Assembly (NCBI GenBank): GCA_946811185.2
Contig: OX328113.1
Coordinates: forward strand, 23,659,521-23,723,520
Length of the DNA stretch: 64,000 nt
DNA from: Hippopus hippopus
Taxonomy: Eukaryota > Mollusca > Bivalvia > Cardiida > Cardiidae
Reading direction: 5' to 3'
How positions within the stretch are numbered: position 1 is the first letter of the stretch; each line of letters begins with the position of its first letter. The notes beneath the pieces are model-generated. The model ran no database searches and was not told the DNA's origin. It was given only the letters and a program-made list of their open reading frames with translations. Shown in pieces: positions 54,450 to 64,000 of this stretch. The position numbers were made by a program, and so were the translations under genes.

Positions 54450-55130
54450 AACACTTAAAATACTAAATTCATGAAATGGACCTTTCCAGTGAGACAAAAC
54501 AGCCCAAATATTGGTATTTCAAGGTTGTTTGGGCCAGAGTATGAAACAAAGTAGTGGACAGAGTAGATCCAAGATCAGACTGCACATTCTGTGCAGTCTG
54601 ATCTTGATCTACACTGTCCACAAAAACAACTTAAGTTGATTTAAAGCACTCTATCTCTGTAACCCTTTACCAGACAAACCTGATTTTTAACGACTCTGAA
54701 AGGCAAGCCTTTTGAAAACATTGTGGGAAAAGGAGAAAATGCTGGGAACCAGCTTTTTCTCCTTTTCTCACCATGTTTTCTACCCTATGAATGACAGATA
54801 TAATCATTAAAGCTACACCGACACCTGCATAATGCTTTGAGTTTGGACCAGTTCAGAATTTTGTAGTTTGATAAAATGAGTTTATTTTCACTGAGTGAGG
54901 ATTCCCGAGATGTTGGCAAAAGAACCTTAAAATTACACCATTTTGGTTGACTTTACGCTCTCTCTCTACAAAATTATCAACTTGTCCAAATTGAAAGAAT
55001 TTGCAGATGACAAATTCACTCAAATGAAGGTATTTGTCTTTGATTAGATAGAAAAGATAAGTTACCAGTATTTTCTCCATTTCTAAAAATACTTTTGACA
55101 TAAGCATTTAAAGTTGGGATTGTTTGACCA
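54450..55130. repeat. Element B, element A, partial element A
   Basis: Element B at about 54450-54655, element A at about 54658-54885 (GTTTGATAAAATGAG end), partial A at about 54955-55130. Confidence 0.75.
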
Positions 55131-55251
55131 TAGCTCTAGTCAATATCATAAGGGTTCTACAATTCCTGTTGAAACTGACTTGCTCTCTGATACCAAATCG
55201 TATGCCCTTTCAAGAGTGTAGAAACAAGCAGAAACGTAACAAAAATTTCCT

Positions 55252-55514
55252 TCACTGAAGCAACCATTCCAAGTTCATATGTGTAGAACTATGTCTTTTC
55301 AAACAGTCTTTCCTGGAGGTTCTGTAATCACAAAGGTTACACTTTAGTGGCTTTTCACCTCTGTGTATAGCCATATGTCTGCGCATCGTTGTAGAAGTTC
55401 TGTAATATTTTCCACATATAGGACACATATTGGGGTTCTTAATTTTCGTTACCAAAGATGTCTGTTGAAAACTTGCTTTATTTGATGCCTCAATTTCTGT
55501 CTCTCTGCTAGTAT
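55252..55514 (-). CDS. Alternative 3'-terminal exon ZF17: two C2H2 fingers
   Basis: The acceptor reads ATATATTATATTACAG with entry bases AT, then 86 codons to the stop at 55252. Finger 1 is CPICGKYY...RRHMAIH; finger 2 is [12 protein letters not shown]...KRHSSTH, linker HRGEKPLKC. Together with ZF18 and ZF19 it forms a paralogue group that shares RHMAIHR, EKPL and YRT-x-R in the fingers and also a spliced-in lead of the type IEAS..A.F.Q (TEIEASNKASFQQ here). The finger 2 helix is Arg -1, Asp +2, Cys +3, Arg +6. Frame continues upstream of the acceptor with an ATG, which is intron sequence. Confidence 0.9.
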
Positions 55515-55614
55515 CTGTAATATAATATATAGTTGCTAGTAAATGCAAAAGAGCAAACCAAATTTTGTACAGTTTCCCAACCTACCAATCACTGGGGCAT
55601 TCTCACTAGATTCA

Positions 55615-55830
55615 GCAGCAGTCTAAATGCTTACCCAAGACTGCTAACTAAATGCTCACCAAAGACTCTAACTAAATGCTCACCCAAGACTGCTAACAAA
55701 ATGCTCACCCAAGACTCTAACTAAATACTTACTCAAGACTGCTAACAAAATGCTCACCCAAGACTGCTAACAAAATGCTCACCCTAGACTCTTAACTAAA
55801 TGCTCACTCAAGACTGCTAAAAAAAAAAAG
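55615..55830. repeat. Minisatellite, unit about 23 bp (CTAACTAAATGCTCACCCAA type)
   Basis: About nine units alternating GACTGCTAACAAAATGCTCA and GACTCTAACTAAATGCTCA, just upstream (on the minus strand) of ZF17. Confidence 0.9.
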
Positions 55831-55889
55831 CGTCACCATCACTTGATCTTGTTGTCAGCCAAAACCCTACGTCAAAGTAAACCAACAAT

Positions 55890-57160
55890 TCTACATTTAA
55901 CCCTTACCTCATGATCCAGACTTTTAACGACCCTGACTGAGAAGGCTGCTGAAAACATTGTGGGAAAATGAGAAAATGCTGTTAACCAGCATTTTCTCCT
56001 TTTGCCACAATGTTTTCAACCCTCTCAAAGACAGAAATCATCATTTTAGTCACATTTTGTTTTCTGCAAATGCTTTCAATTTGATCTAGTTTAAAATTTT
56101 ATTGTTTGGTAAATGGTCAAGACTGTATACAGAGATCATGCACGTAACTTTCACCTCACCATAACACAGTTTAATGTCAACTCTGTAATCAACTTTCATA
56201 ATAATTGCCACTACTATCAAATTTCGAAGAATGAACAAAATGACAATACATTTTTTCTGATTGGTTGAGTTGTAGTTAGAGCTAGACAAGTTTGAATTTT
56301 TCAGAAAGTTCTGTTTCTGCCCTTGTCAGGTCTATATACAAAATTGTATATAATATATATATATACATTTGTCCTCTTGTTGTTAAATACAAGCACTGTT
56401 AAGTCTTTATTCTTTATCCTCTTACCACACAATCCAAAGTTTTTACAACCATGAGGAAAAAAGCCTGCACCATAATTTTAAACTTTGGGAAATTACCAGC
56501 ATTTCCTCCATTTCTAATGTTTTCTACCTATTAACATACAAATCCAATCATTTGATCCATATCAAACTTCTTGCCTGCAAAGTGTTTTAACTCTACCAAA
56601 TGACAAAATTTTGTAATCAACTAAATTGCAAGCATTAGTAAACAACAAATTGATTGTAGCTCAAATACTGATTTCTGTCTTTCCAGGGGTAGAAAACACT
56701 GTAGGGGGAAAAAGAAGAGAGAAAATGCTGGTTACCAGAATTTTTTCATTTACCAACAATTCTTTTCAAATGGTCTCTGCTTAAGGGTCATTAAAACTCA
56801 TAATTGTGTGGAAAAGGATTAAATACAGACAAGTCAATCTTGGCATCTTGTAAAAAATATCAACTGTCCATAACTGAACTATAAATGAACTATTGACGAT
56901 CTAATTGTGTGGAGAAGGATAAAACAGCACCTTGTCTTTTCTTGATGATTGACAATACCAACAGTTGATTTTGCTGATTATGCATAAATATGCAGATGAA
57001 AGCTTTTGAACACATTGCGAGAAATGGAGAAAATTCTGGTAACCAATGTTTTCTATTCTTCAAAATCCCATTTTAACTTTACAGTCACTTATATTTTGCT
57101 GTCAGCAAACACTTTCAATTCAGAAAAAAGAAACATTTTTGTAAAGAGTTAAACAGTCTA
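55890..57160. repeat. Element A copies
   Basis: At about 55893-56118 (good), 56420-56585 (decayed), 56585-56822 and 56990-57155 (decayed). Between them, 56120-56400 has a TATATATATA tract and no gene. 57160-57725 shows nothing recognised except a small repeat of TGTCATGGAGAGTG. Confidence 0.7.
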
Positions 57161-57729
57161 AATTAATGTTATTGTTTTAAGGGTTCTATAACTTCTTGTT
57201 GAAACTGACTGGTTTTCAAATCCTATTTTTTGACATAGCTGAATGCGCTGGCTTTTGACCTACTTCCTGGTATTAAATTCGATAGAAGCATGGATAGATG
57301 GTAATTTGTGACTGATTAAAAACATGCCATTTATTTGGTGGACCCCTTCTAGTATATTTGCTTGCACATTTATGATACCAGTATAAAACCATTGCTACCA
57401 CTAATCGATACCCCATTTACACCATAATAAAGTAATATGATAGAGGACGGTGTTTTTCTTGTAATATTTGGAAATTTAAGGTTTTTATAACTGTTACCAA
57501 ATAACCCTTTTTGTCCACATGGCCGTAATTCAGCCAATCATGTTAGATTTTGGAATCTGCAAAATGAATGTATGTATGTGTCATGGACAGCTGTATATGT
57601 CATGGAGAGTGGTATGTCATGGAGAGTGATTATACATCTAAACACTTACTGCTTATCAGAACAGCGGACAGCATTCACACTCGGACAGCATTCACACTTG
57701 TAGGTATGATATGCAGCTATCCAATGAAG

Positions 57730-58310
57730 TTAACCCTTTACCACACAATCCCTGTATTAAAGAACCTATGAAAAAAAGCTATAGAAAACATGGTGGATAA
57801 TGGAGAAAATGCTGGTAACCACCATTTTCTCCTTGTCCCACAAAGTTTCTATATTTTCCAAAACAAAGTTCAATTTTTGAGTCACAATTATTTTGTTAAC
57901 AGCAAATGCATTAAATTTAGACTAGTCTAAAATTTTGTTGTTTCCTAAAGAGTTAAGCAATATATTTTAGGGTTTAAATACTCGGATGGGTGACAAAGGC
58001 GTGATACGTTTCTGATGTGTATATGGAAACATTAATTATTTCTACAACTTTTTTCCCTTTTTCAGCAATGATTGGGATTAAGTTATCTAGCTATATATGA
58101 GCCATGCTCTGTGACAAGGGGCTTAATGTGTCTACTAAAAGTATCAACCCAGGTCAGCCTGTGTGGACTGACAGTGTCTAAACTTTCAGCCATTTATAAA
58201 TTTTCTGTATGTCTAAGGACCATTCTATCGCATGATTTGGTCGGTAGCTAGACAAAACGGATTTTACCGATCCATAACTGCGATGACTTACTCAGTATAA
58301 TGCTACATGG
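57730..58310. repeat. Element A copy and element L copy
   Basis: Element A at about 57730-57955. Element L at about 58092-58310 (GAGCCATGCTCTGTGACAAG, CAGGTCAGCCTGTGTGGAC). Confidence 0.75.
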
Positions 58311-58504
58311 CGATACTTTTCAACAAAATGGAAATCACTGAGAAAAAGGAAGAAATAGCCGTCAAGGTTACTTTCCATTGTTTCTCTTCATACCAAGCAA
58401 GAAAGACTTTATACATTCATTTCAGTACCCGTCTATGTTTTTAAAAGGTATTTCTTGTCATTACTATGTCCTTTCAAGTCTGTAAAATATAACAAAATGT
58501 TTCT

Positions 58505-58761
58505 TCATTGCAACCAGTTCAGTTTCCTATGATGAAGTAGATGTCTTTTCAAATGGTCTATCCTCGAGGTTCTATAACCACAATGGTCACAACTGAGTGG
58601 CTTTTCATCTCGGTGTATGGCCATATGTCTGTGCAAATTTGAACTACTTGAATAACATTTTCCACATATGAGACACATTTTGCTGCAATTTCTTCTGTGC
58701 GAAGGTAGCTGTTTGAAGTTTGCTGCGTCTGATACCTCTATTTCTATCAGTCTGTTAAAGT
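58505..58761 (-). CDS. Alternative 3'-terminal exon ZF18: two C2H2 fingers
   Basis: The acceptor reads TTTTCTTCTGTACAG with entry bases AC, then 84 codons to TGA at 58505-58507. The only ATG before finger 1 lies directly at its first Cys, so searches for start codons miss the exon. Finger 1 is CLICGKCY...HRHMAIH; finger 2 is CDHCGYRTSRID...KRHLLHH with linker HRDEKPLSC. All ligands are present. Its lead FNRLIEIEVSDAANFKQL is closest to ZF19 (FNRQAEIEASYAANFEQL), so the two are recent tandem duplicates. The finger 2 helix is Arg -1, Ile +1, Asp +2, His +3, Arg +6. Confidence 0.9.
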
Positions 58762-58814
58762 CTGTACAGAAGAAAATATTATTTAGAAAACCTGAACAGC
58801 TTATCCTGACAATT

Positions 58815-59600
58815 TCAACCCTTAGGATGCTAAGGGCAACTCACTGACCATTTGTGGACAGCGTAGATCAAGATCAGACTGCACAAAACGTGCAGTCTGA
58901 TCTTGGATCTACGCTGTCCAATATGGAGATATCTTTCATCCAAAACTACCTTTAAAATATAAAAATCTGGGTTTTTATTATTGGCTCAAAAGTTTCATTT
59001 TATTTATTCAGGAGGATAAGGGTAAAAAAAAAAAGGAGCCAATCAAATTCAATACACTATCTACGAATCTCCAAACAATATATTAACTCTTTACAAAACA
59101 CCAAAATTTAAGACTTGTTCAAATTCAAAGCATTTTGCAGATGACGAAATAGATGTGTCTTTAAAAATTGAAATTTGTTTTTTGAAGGGTAGAAATCATT
59201 GAAGGAAAAGAAGAAAATGTTTGTTACCTGCATTTTCTTTTTTTTACCACAACGTTTTCTGCTCTTTCAGAGCCAAGTTCTATCATTTGAGCTAAATTTA
59301 TTTTGCCGTCTGCAAATGCTTTCAATTTGGACAATTATAAAATTTTGTCAACTGGTAAAAAAATAACTCTTTACTACACAATCCTGAGTTCTAACCACCT
59401 GGAGGTAAAAGGTACATGAAAATATTGTGGGAAATGGAGGAAGTCCTGATAACCAGCATTTTTTCCATTTCCCACAATTTCAACCCTTTCTGATACAAAT
59501 CCCATCATTTGAGTATCATTTTATTTGTGGGTTGCAAATGCTTTGACTTTGGACCAGTCCAACATATTGTTGATTAGTAAAGAGTTAAATAACTTCCATG
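58815..59600. repeat. Element B and two element A copies
   Basis: Element B at about 58818-59024 with TAGATCAAGATCAGACTGCA and its inverse, ending GGATAAGGGTAA. Element A at about 59085-59365 and 59360-59590. The second ends about 80 bases past the ZF19 stop and carries TTTATT (59520-59525), AATAAA on the minus strand. Confidence 0.8.
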
Positions 59601-59669
59601 TGTTGAACTGTTTCCATGAGCTAAAAAGCATCTGTTTTCAAGACTGTCAAAGTAGGACAAAAACTTCTT

Positions 59670-59932
59670 TCACTGAAGAAACCCGTTCAAATTCCTATGC
59701 TGGAAACTATGCCTTTTTAAATTGTCTTTCCTGGTGGTTCTATAATTACAGTAGTCACACTTGAGTGGTTTTTCACCTCTGTGTATAGCCATATGTCTAC
59801 GCATAGTTCCAACGGTTGTGTAATGTTTTCCACATATGGGGCACGTAATGGGGTTGTCCATTTCTGTGTACGAATATAGCTGTTCAAAGTTTGCGGCATA
59901 AGATGCCTCGATTTCTGCCTGTCGGTTAAATT
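59670..59932 (-). CDS. Alternative 3'-terminal exon ZF19: two C2H2 fingers (first of the array in transcription order)
   Basis: The acceptor reads CTTTTCTTCTTTACAG with entry bases AA, then 86 codons to the stop at 59670. Finger 1 is CPICGKHY...RRHMAIH; finger 2 is CDYCNYRTTRKD...KRHSFQH with linker HRGEKPLKC. All ligands are present. The finger 2 helix is Arg -1, Asp +2, Asn +3, Arg +6. It is the right-most exon found, so any shared upstream exon must lie to the right of it; nothing suitable is seen up to 64000. An internal ATG at 59861 is probably not a start, because the lead before it is conserved with ZF18. Confidence 0.92.
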
Positions 59933-60764
59933 CTGTAAAGAAGAAAAGTAACTGTGCAGAGTTTTGTCAAGATTCATTTATAGAGCTTTAAAAAGTATTT
60001 GTGAACACTTTATAAAATCAGTGGGACAGAGTGAGTATAATACAACTTTCAAACTTGGAAAAGTACTTGAAAATAAGTGATCATGATGGTACCAGAGTGA
60101 TCTTTCATACAATTTTTTATGAAGAGCAATATCGTAGTAATTCTTTTAAGTTACCAAACATCCAGCCAATTGCCAATCTGTTAAAAATTGATAACTTCTT
60201 TCCACTGTTAACTTGCAAACATGCAAAAAATGCCTGTACACATGGTCTTAGAGCGGAAACTTGGAGAAACAAGAATTGCATGTGGGTACAAATGCTCGGC
60301 TGCAGTGGCTTTTCAGAGAAAATTCTAAGTCCAAAAAGGGGCATACAACTGTGTCAAAAATTTGTGAATCTTAAACATACATCTTTACTCGTTTTCATCC
60401 ACCTTTTTAACCATGATTTTCTTTATTTTATGAAACTATAATCACTCTTGTATCTTCATGCCGAATATTGCCCCTGATGGTTGCAAGGTTGTGCAGACTA
60501 TGGCAGACAGAAAATGCATTTCATTCTATTGGGGCTAGCCATAGACATAACAACCACAGTTTCCGGTTTAAATGGAAGACAAATCCCTACAGTTTCTTTA
60601 CCCCATACACCTTATATTGATTTTCTATCTATGTTTACACATTTGACTATATTATAACACTGCCAAGTTTTAACAGTATTTGCTTACTCTCTGGCTGTAA
60701 AGATGTCTCTTTAAGGAATGACAGAGATAATTCAAAACAAGAAGGAGCAGATGACAACAGGGCT
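59933..60764. other. No gene; element G fragment at about 60280-60360
   Basis: The fragment has GGTACAAATGCTCGGCTGCA and AAGTCCAAAAAGGGGCATAC. A plus frame of 136 codons (60031-60441) overlaps it and has no known domain. Confidence 0.45.
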
Positions 60765-60995
60765 TTAACCCTTTACCAAACAATCCCTGGTTTTTACGAC
60801 CCTGAGATAGAAGCCTTTTGAAAACATTGTGGGAAAAGGAGAAAATGCTGGTAACCAGCATTTTCTCCTTTTCCCACAATGTTTTCTACCCTCCTGGAAA
60901 CAAATTTCAATGTTTGAGTTACATTTATTTTGTCGTCTGCAAGTGCTTTCAATTTGAACAGGTCTAAAATTTTGTTGTTTGGTAAAGAGTTAATT
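60765..60995. repeat. Element A, representative full copy
   Basis: TTTAACCCTTTACCAAACAA at one end, TGTTTGGTAAAGAGTTAA at the other. The palindrome runs from about 60818 to 60882 with the two arms TGTGGGAAAAGGAGAAAATG and its inverse meeting at GCTGGTAACCAGC. The right flank has TTTTGTCGTCTGCAAGTGC. Confidence 0.9.
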
Positions 60996-61354
60996 CTTAT
61001 CCTGCTAAAAAACTTACATCAAAATTTCAAGCTGATAGTAAAACCCCAAATTTTGCTTTTTCACAGGTATTTTTATCTAGATAAAATGAAATAAAATTTC
61101 CAGGAAACTTTGATTTATCGCAATAGTTTTCTAAAATAATTGTGATAGTTATCTCGTATCAGATTAATGCCACTATAATATAGTTACGTAAATCTTGCGC
61201 AAATTTTGTTCATAACTACCTTAGTAAAATGGGACCCTGGTAACTACATCTACAGTAATTCCAAAATGGTAAAATTCACAGAAGATGAAAGACAAGGACA
61301 TAAGTTATGGTGAAAAATGTTGCTTCCAATGATGTGCATGAAGTAAAGATTTTT

Positions 61355-61785
61355 CTTTAATCCTTTACTACACAATCCCGAGTTTTAACGATCCCGAGAT
61401 AGAAGCCTGTTGAAAGCTGGTAACCAGCATTTTCTCCTTTTTCCCCACAATGTTTTCTATCTTTTCTGATCCAAATCCCATCATTTGTGTTGCATTTGTC
61501 GTCTGCAAATGCTTTCAATTTTGAACTGTCCAGAATTTTGTCGTTTGGTAAGGAGTTAAACCTTTACCACACGACCGATTTTAGACCTGTCCTAATTGAA
61601 AGCATTTGCAGAGGACAGTTTCAATGTGGATCATATGAAATGATTTTTCTTTGATAGGGTAGAAAACATTGTGGGAAAAGGAGAAAATGCTGGTTACCAG
61701 CATTTTCTCCTTTTCCCACAATGTTTTCAAAAGCCTTCTCTATCAGGGGTGTCAAAAGTCGTCGTTGTGTGGTAAAGGGTTAAAC
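61355..61785. repeat. Two element A copies back to back
   Basis: About 61358-61560 and 61556-61782, sharing a GGAGTTAAACCTTTACC junction, in opposite orientation. The first lacks one palindrome arm. The stretch 60996-61355 shows nothing recognised. Confidence 0.85.
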
Positions 61786-61792
61786 AACACTG

Positions 61793-62476
61793 CAGGGTCC
61801 AAAAAATCCACTCGTCCGCTCATATTTACGAGTGAGAAATGGATGAGGACGAGTGAAATATCTGTCATGGTCGTCCGACAGGACGAGTGGTAAATAGGAG
61901 GTACAAAACAAAAAAGTTTTTCCAGATGAAAATTATCTTACTGGAGACAAAACAGTCATTTCATTATTGAATAAGACAATTAAGGGTATTCTGGAAATCA
62001 AATATTGAAACAGGACATAAAACCTGCTGGTACCCGCTCCAAATACAGACCGGTTTCAAGTCAGCCTAATGATATAACCTGCGACATTTTCATTGCATAC
62101 AGATGTTTTAATATGCCTCGGGTAGATCTAATTCAATACCAGTGACCTTGCCAATTTATTAAAACGATCGACAGTAACAGTAACGCAAATACTCTCCCGA
62201 AACCAGGTCCAAAAACTCTGTTGTTCTGGCTATATTAATTTCTTATAACTTGACCGGATAAATGATACCGGATATTCAAACCCGGTATTTAATGTTCGTT
62301 GCTATGGGAGACAATATAATTAGCGTTTCCGTTTCGTCTTCAAAAAAAAAAAAAGCCAGTCAAATATTAGATGGGTTTTTCTCTTTGGACGAGTGAGGAT
62401 CAAGGCAGGGCAAGTGTTTTTTCAAAGTCACTTGTCCTACAGGACGAGTGTCCTTTCCAGAAATTTTTGGACCCTG
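61793..62476 (-). mobile_element. Element D copy 2, 684 bp, with 5-bp target duplication
   Basis: Inverse of 16001-16644. Starts CAGGGTCCAA, ends TTGGACCCTG. CACTG is duplicated at 61788-61792 and 62477-62481. The copies differ by several short insertions and substitutions, so they are not recent twins. Confidence 0.88.
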
Positions 62477-62869
62477 CACTGGTATGAAAGGAACTATGGA
62501 GGACAAATTTTCATTTTTCATAAAAATCATACCCTGTCAGAGTGCTCATAGATTATCATCCTTTGCTATCACTTCATTTCAATCAGTCTGAAATTCTGTA
62601 TATTTGTACTTAATAAATTGCAACATGGTACAAAGTGTCCGATCAGGCCTTCTTTATATGCAACATTTTTCACTTTTTAGCAATAATGTTGAGAATTCCT
62701 TTTGCAACAATGTTTTCAGAAGAGGCCATTTACAAAACCTACAATGTCTGTAGAGAGTCAGTTAACTCAAGAATAATTATGTGAAGTGTAGACTATTAGA
62801 CTCGCACCTATTTAAAACCTTTGCGATGGAAATTTGAACATGTTGCAAATAATAGAAATCCTCTTTGAT

Positions 62870-63290
62870 ACAGTAGAAAACATTGTCAGAAACAATGCTG
62901 GTTACCAGCATTTCCTCTATTTCCCACCATGTTTTCAAAAACTTACCTCTTTGTGGTGGTAATCACACGGGATTATTTCCTATGTATCAGTCCTTGGATT
63001 AGGTGCTTGTATAAAGACGTAATACTATGCAACACCTAATTCCTTATCCTAATAATCAATGGTTGATGATATGTGTGGTATCCTGTGTCCTGTATTCACT
63101 GACAATTCTAAATAAAATTCTTAGTCCAATTACCGAGAATTTCCTAAATATGAAAGCAACACAATTTCTGTTAGACTAAACTAATTGATTTCCCAATACA
63201 TGTACTTGGTTTAGCAAATCAAAACATTTTTCTTTTTAAATTTAGAATAAGGCTAAGAATGTAATTTAGAGTGGATTGTGAATAGGGGCC
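62870..63290. repeat. Element A fragment and decayed element C
   Basis: Element A at about 62865-62970 (AGAAAACATTGTCAG, GCTGGTTACCAGC). Element C at about 63090-63290 (TTTCCTAAATATGAAAGCAA and GAGTGGATTGTGAATAGGGG). The region 62482-62860 shows nothing recognised. Confidence 0.6.
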
Positions 63291-63319
63291 CTGGTTTCAG
63301 AAACCTTTGGAATTAACTC

Positions 63320-63995
63320 TTTAACCCTTTACCAAACAATCCCTGGTTTTCCAACCTTGTGGAAGAGGCCTTTTGAAAACATTGTGGGAAAAGGAGAAAA
63401 TGCTGGTAACCAGCATTTCCTCCTTTTCCCACAATGTTTTCTACCCTTTCAGACACAATTTCCATCATTAGATCCACACTTAATTTGTCATCTGCAAATG
63501 CTTTCAATTTGAACATGTCCAAAATTTCGTCGTTTGGTAAAGAGTTAACACACCACAAAAATGTAGACTTGTCCCATTTCAAGAATATTTGCAGATTAAC
63601 CCTTTACCACACGACAAAATTTTAGACCTGTCCAAATTAAAAGCATTTGTAGATGACAGTTTTAACGTGGCTTATATGAAATGATTTTTCTTTGATAGGG
63701 TAGAAAACATTTTGGGAAAAGGAGAAAATGCTGGTAACCAGCATTTTCTCCTTTTCCCACAATGTTTTCAAAAGCCTTCTCTTACAGGGGGCGTTAAAAG
63801 TTGTCATTGTGTGGTAAAGGGTTAAAATTTAAAAAAGGTTCAAATAATAGTATAACGTCTTTGATAGGGTAGAAAACATTGTGGGGAAAGGAGAAAATTT
63901 TGATTACCAGCCTATTCTCTTATTCCCACGTTTTTAAAAAGTTTCTTGCTCAGGGCTGTTAAAAATCCCGGTTGTGAGGCAAATGGTTAAAATAG
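63320..63995. repeat. Three element A copies at the right edge
   Basis: About 63322-63545, 63597-63825 and 63850-63990. The first two are nearly complete and in opposite orientation. Confidence 0.85.
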
Positions 63996-64000
63996 CATGT

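Noticed and set aside
60031..60441. Plus-strand frame of 136 codons
   Set aside because: No recognisable domain, and it overlaps an element G fragment.

Overview
The window looks like animal nuclear DNA, most likely from a bivalve mollusc. It is AT-rich, full of short non-autonomous transposons and tRNA-derived SINEs, and its coding sequence is cut into small exons with typical pyrimidine-rich/AG acceptors. The bivalve assignment rests on recognising repeat types (elements with internal GGGAAATAACT motifs, tRNA-headed SINEs with a GTTAAACACC-type tail). It is inference, and the species cannot be named.

The main content is one unusual locus on the minus strand. Between 1.4 and 59.9 kb lie 19 short exons, named ZF1-ZF19 from left to right (transcription runs from ZF19 towards ZF1). 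Each begins at an AG acceptor, enters the same reading phase (two bases, then whole codons), carries a C-terminal C2H2 zinc-finger module (normally two fingers) and ends in its own stop codon within 66-128 codons. No starting exon, BTB domain or other shared 5' part is seen. The simplest reading is an array of alternative 3'-terminal exons joined one at a time to a common 5' part lying beyond the right edge, the architecture known from insect BTB-zinc-finger loci such as lola. The exons fall into two blocks. In ZF1-ZF9 the last finger is of ordinary GKxF type. In ZF10-ZF19 the last finger has a nearly fixed helix start (Arg at -1, Asp at +2) with variation at +3. Recent duplicates (ZF12/13, ZF7/8, ZF17/18/19), a dead exon (ZF15, in-frame TAG), a damaged one (ZF16, lost zinc-binding Cys) and arrays of finger relics (13.0-13.26 kb and 44.6-46.96 kb) show birth and death of exons.

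The only other complete gene is a mariner (DD34D) transposase in an element with almost identical terminal inverted repeats (20.41-21.75 kb).

The rest is intronic or intergenic repeats. Element A (about 80 copies or fragments by eye, perhaps a quarter of the window) is a roughly 220-bp MITE with CTTTACC/GGTAAAG ends and a central near-perfect palindrome of about 64 bp. Others are element B (a GATC-rich palindrome, nine copies), element C (foldback, four copies), element D (CAGGGTCC ends with 5-bp target duplications, two copies), element E (three copies), elements F, G, J, K and L, three SINE types, several long foldbacks and several minisatellites. Many are nested in one another.
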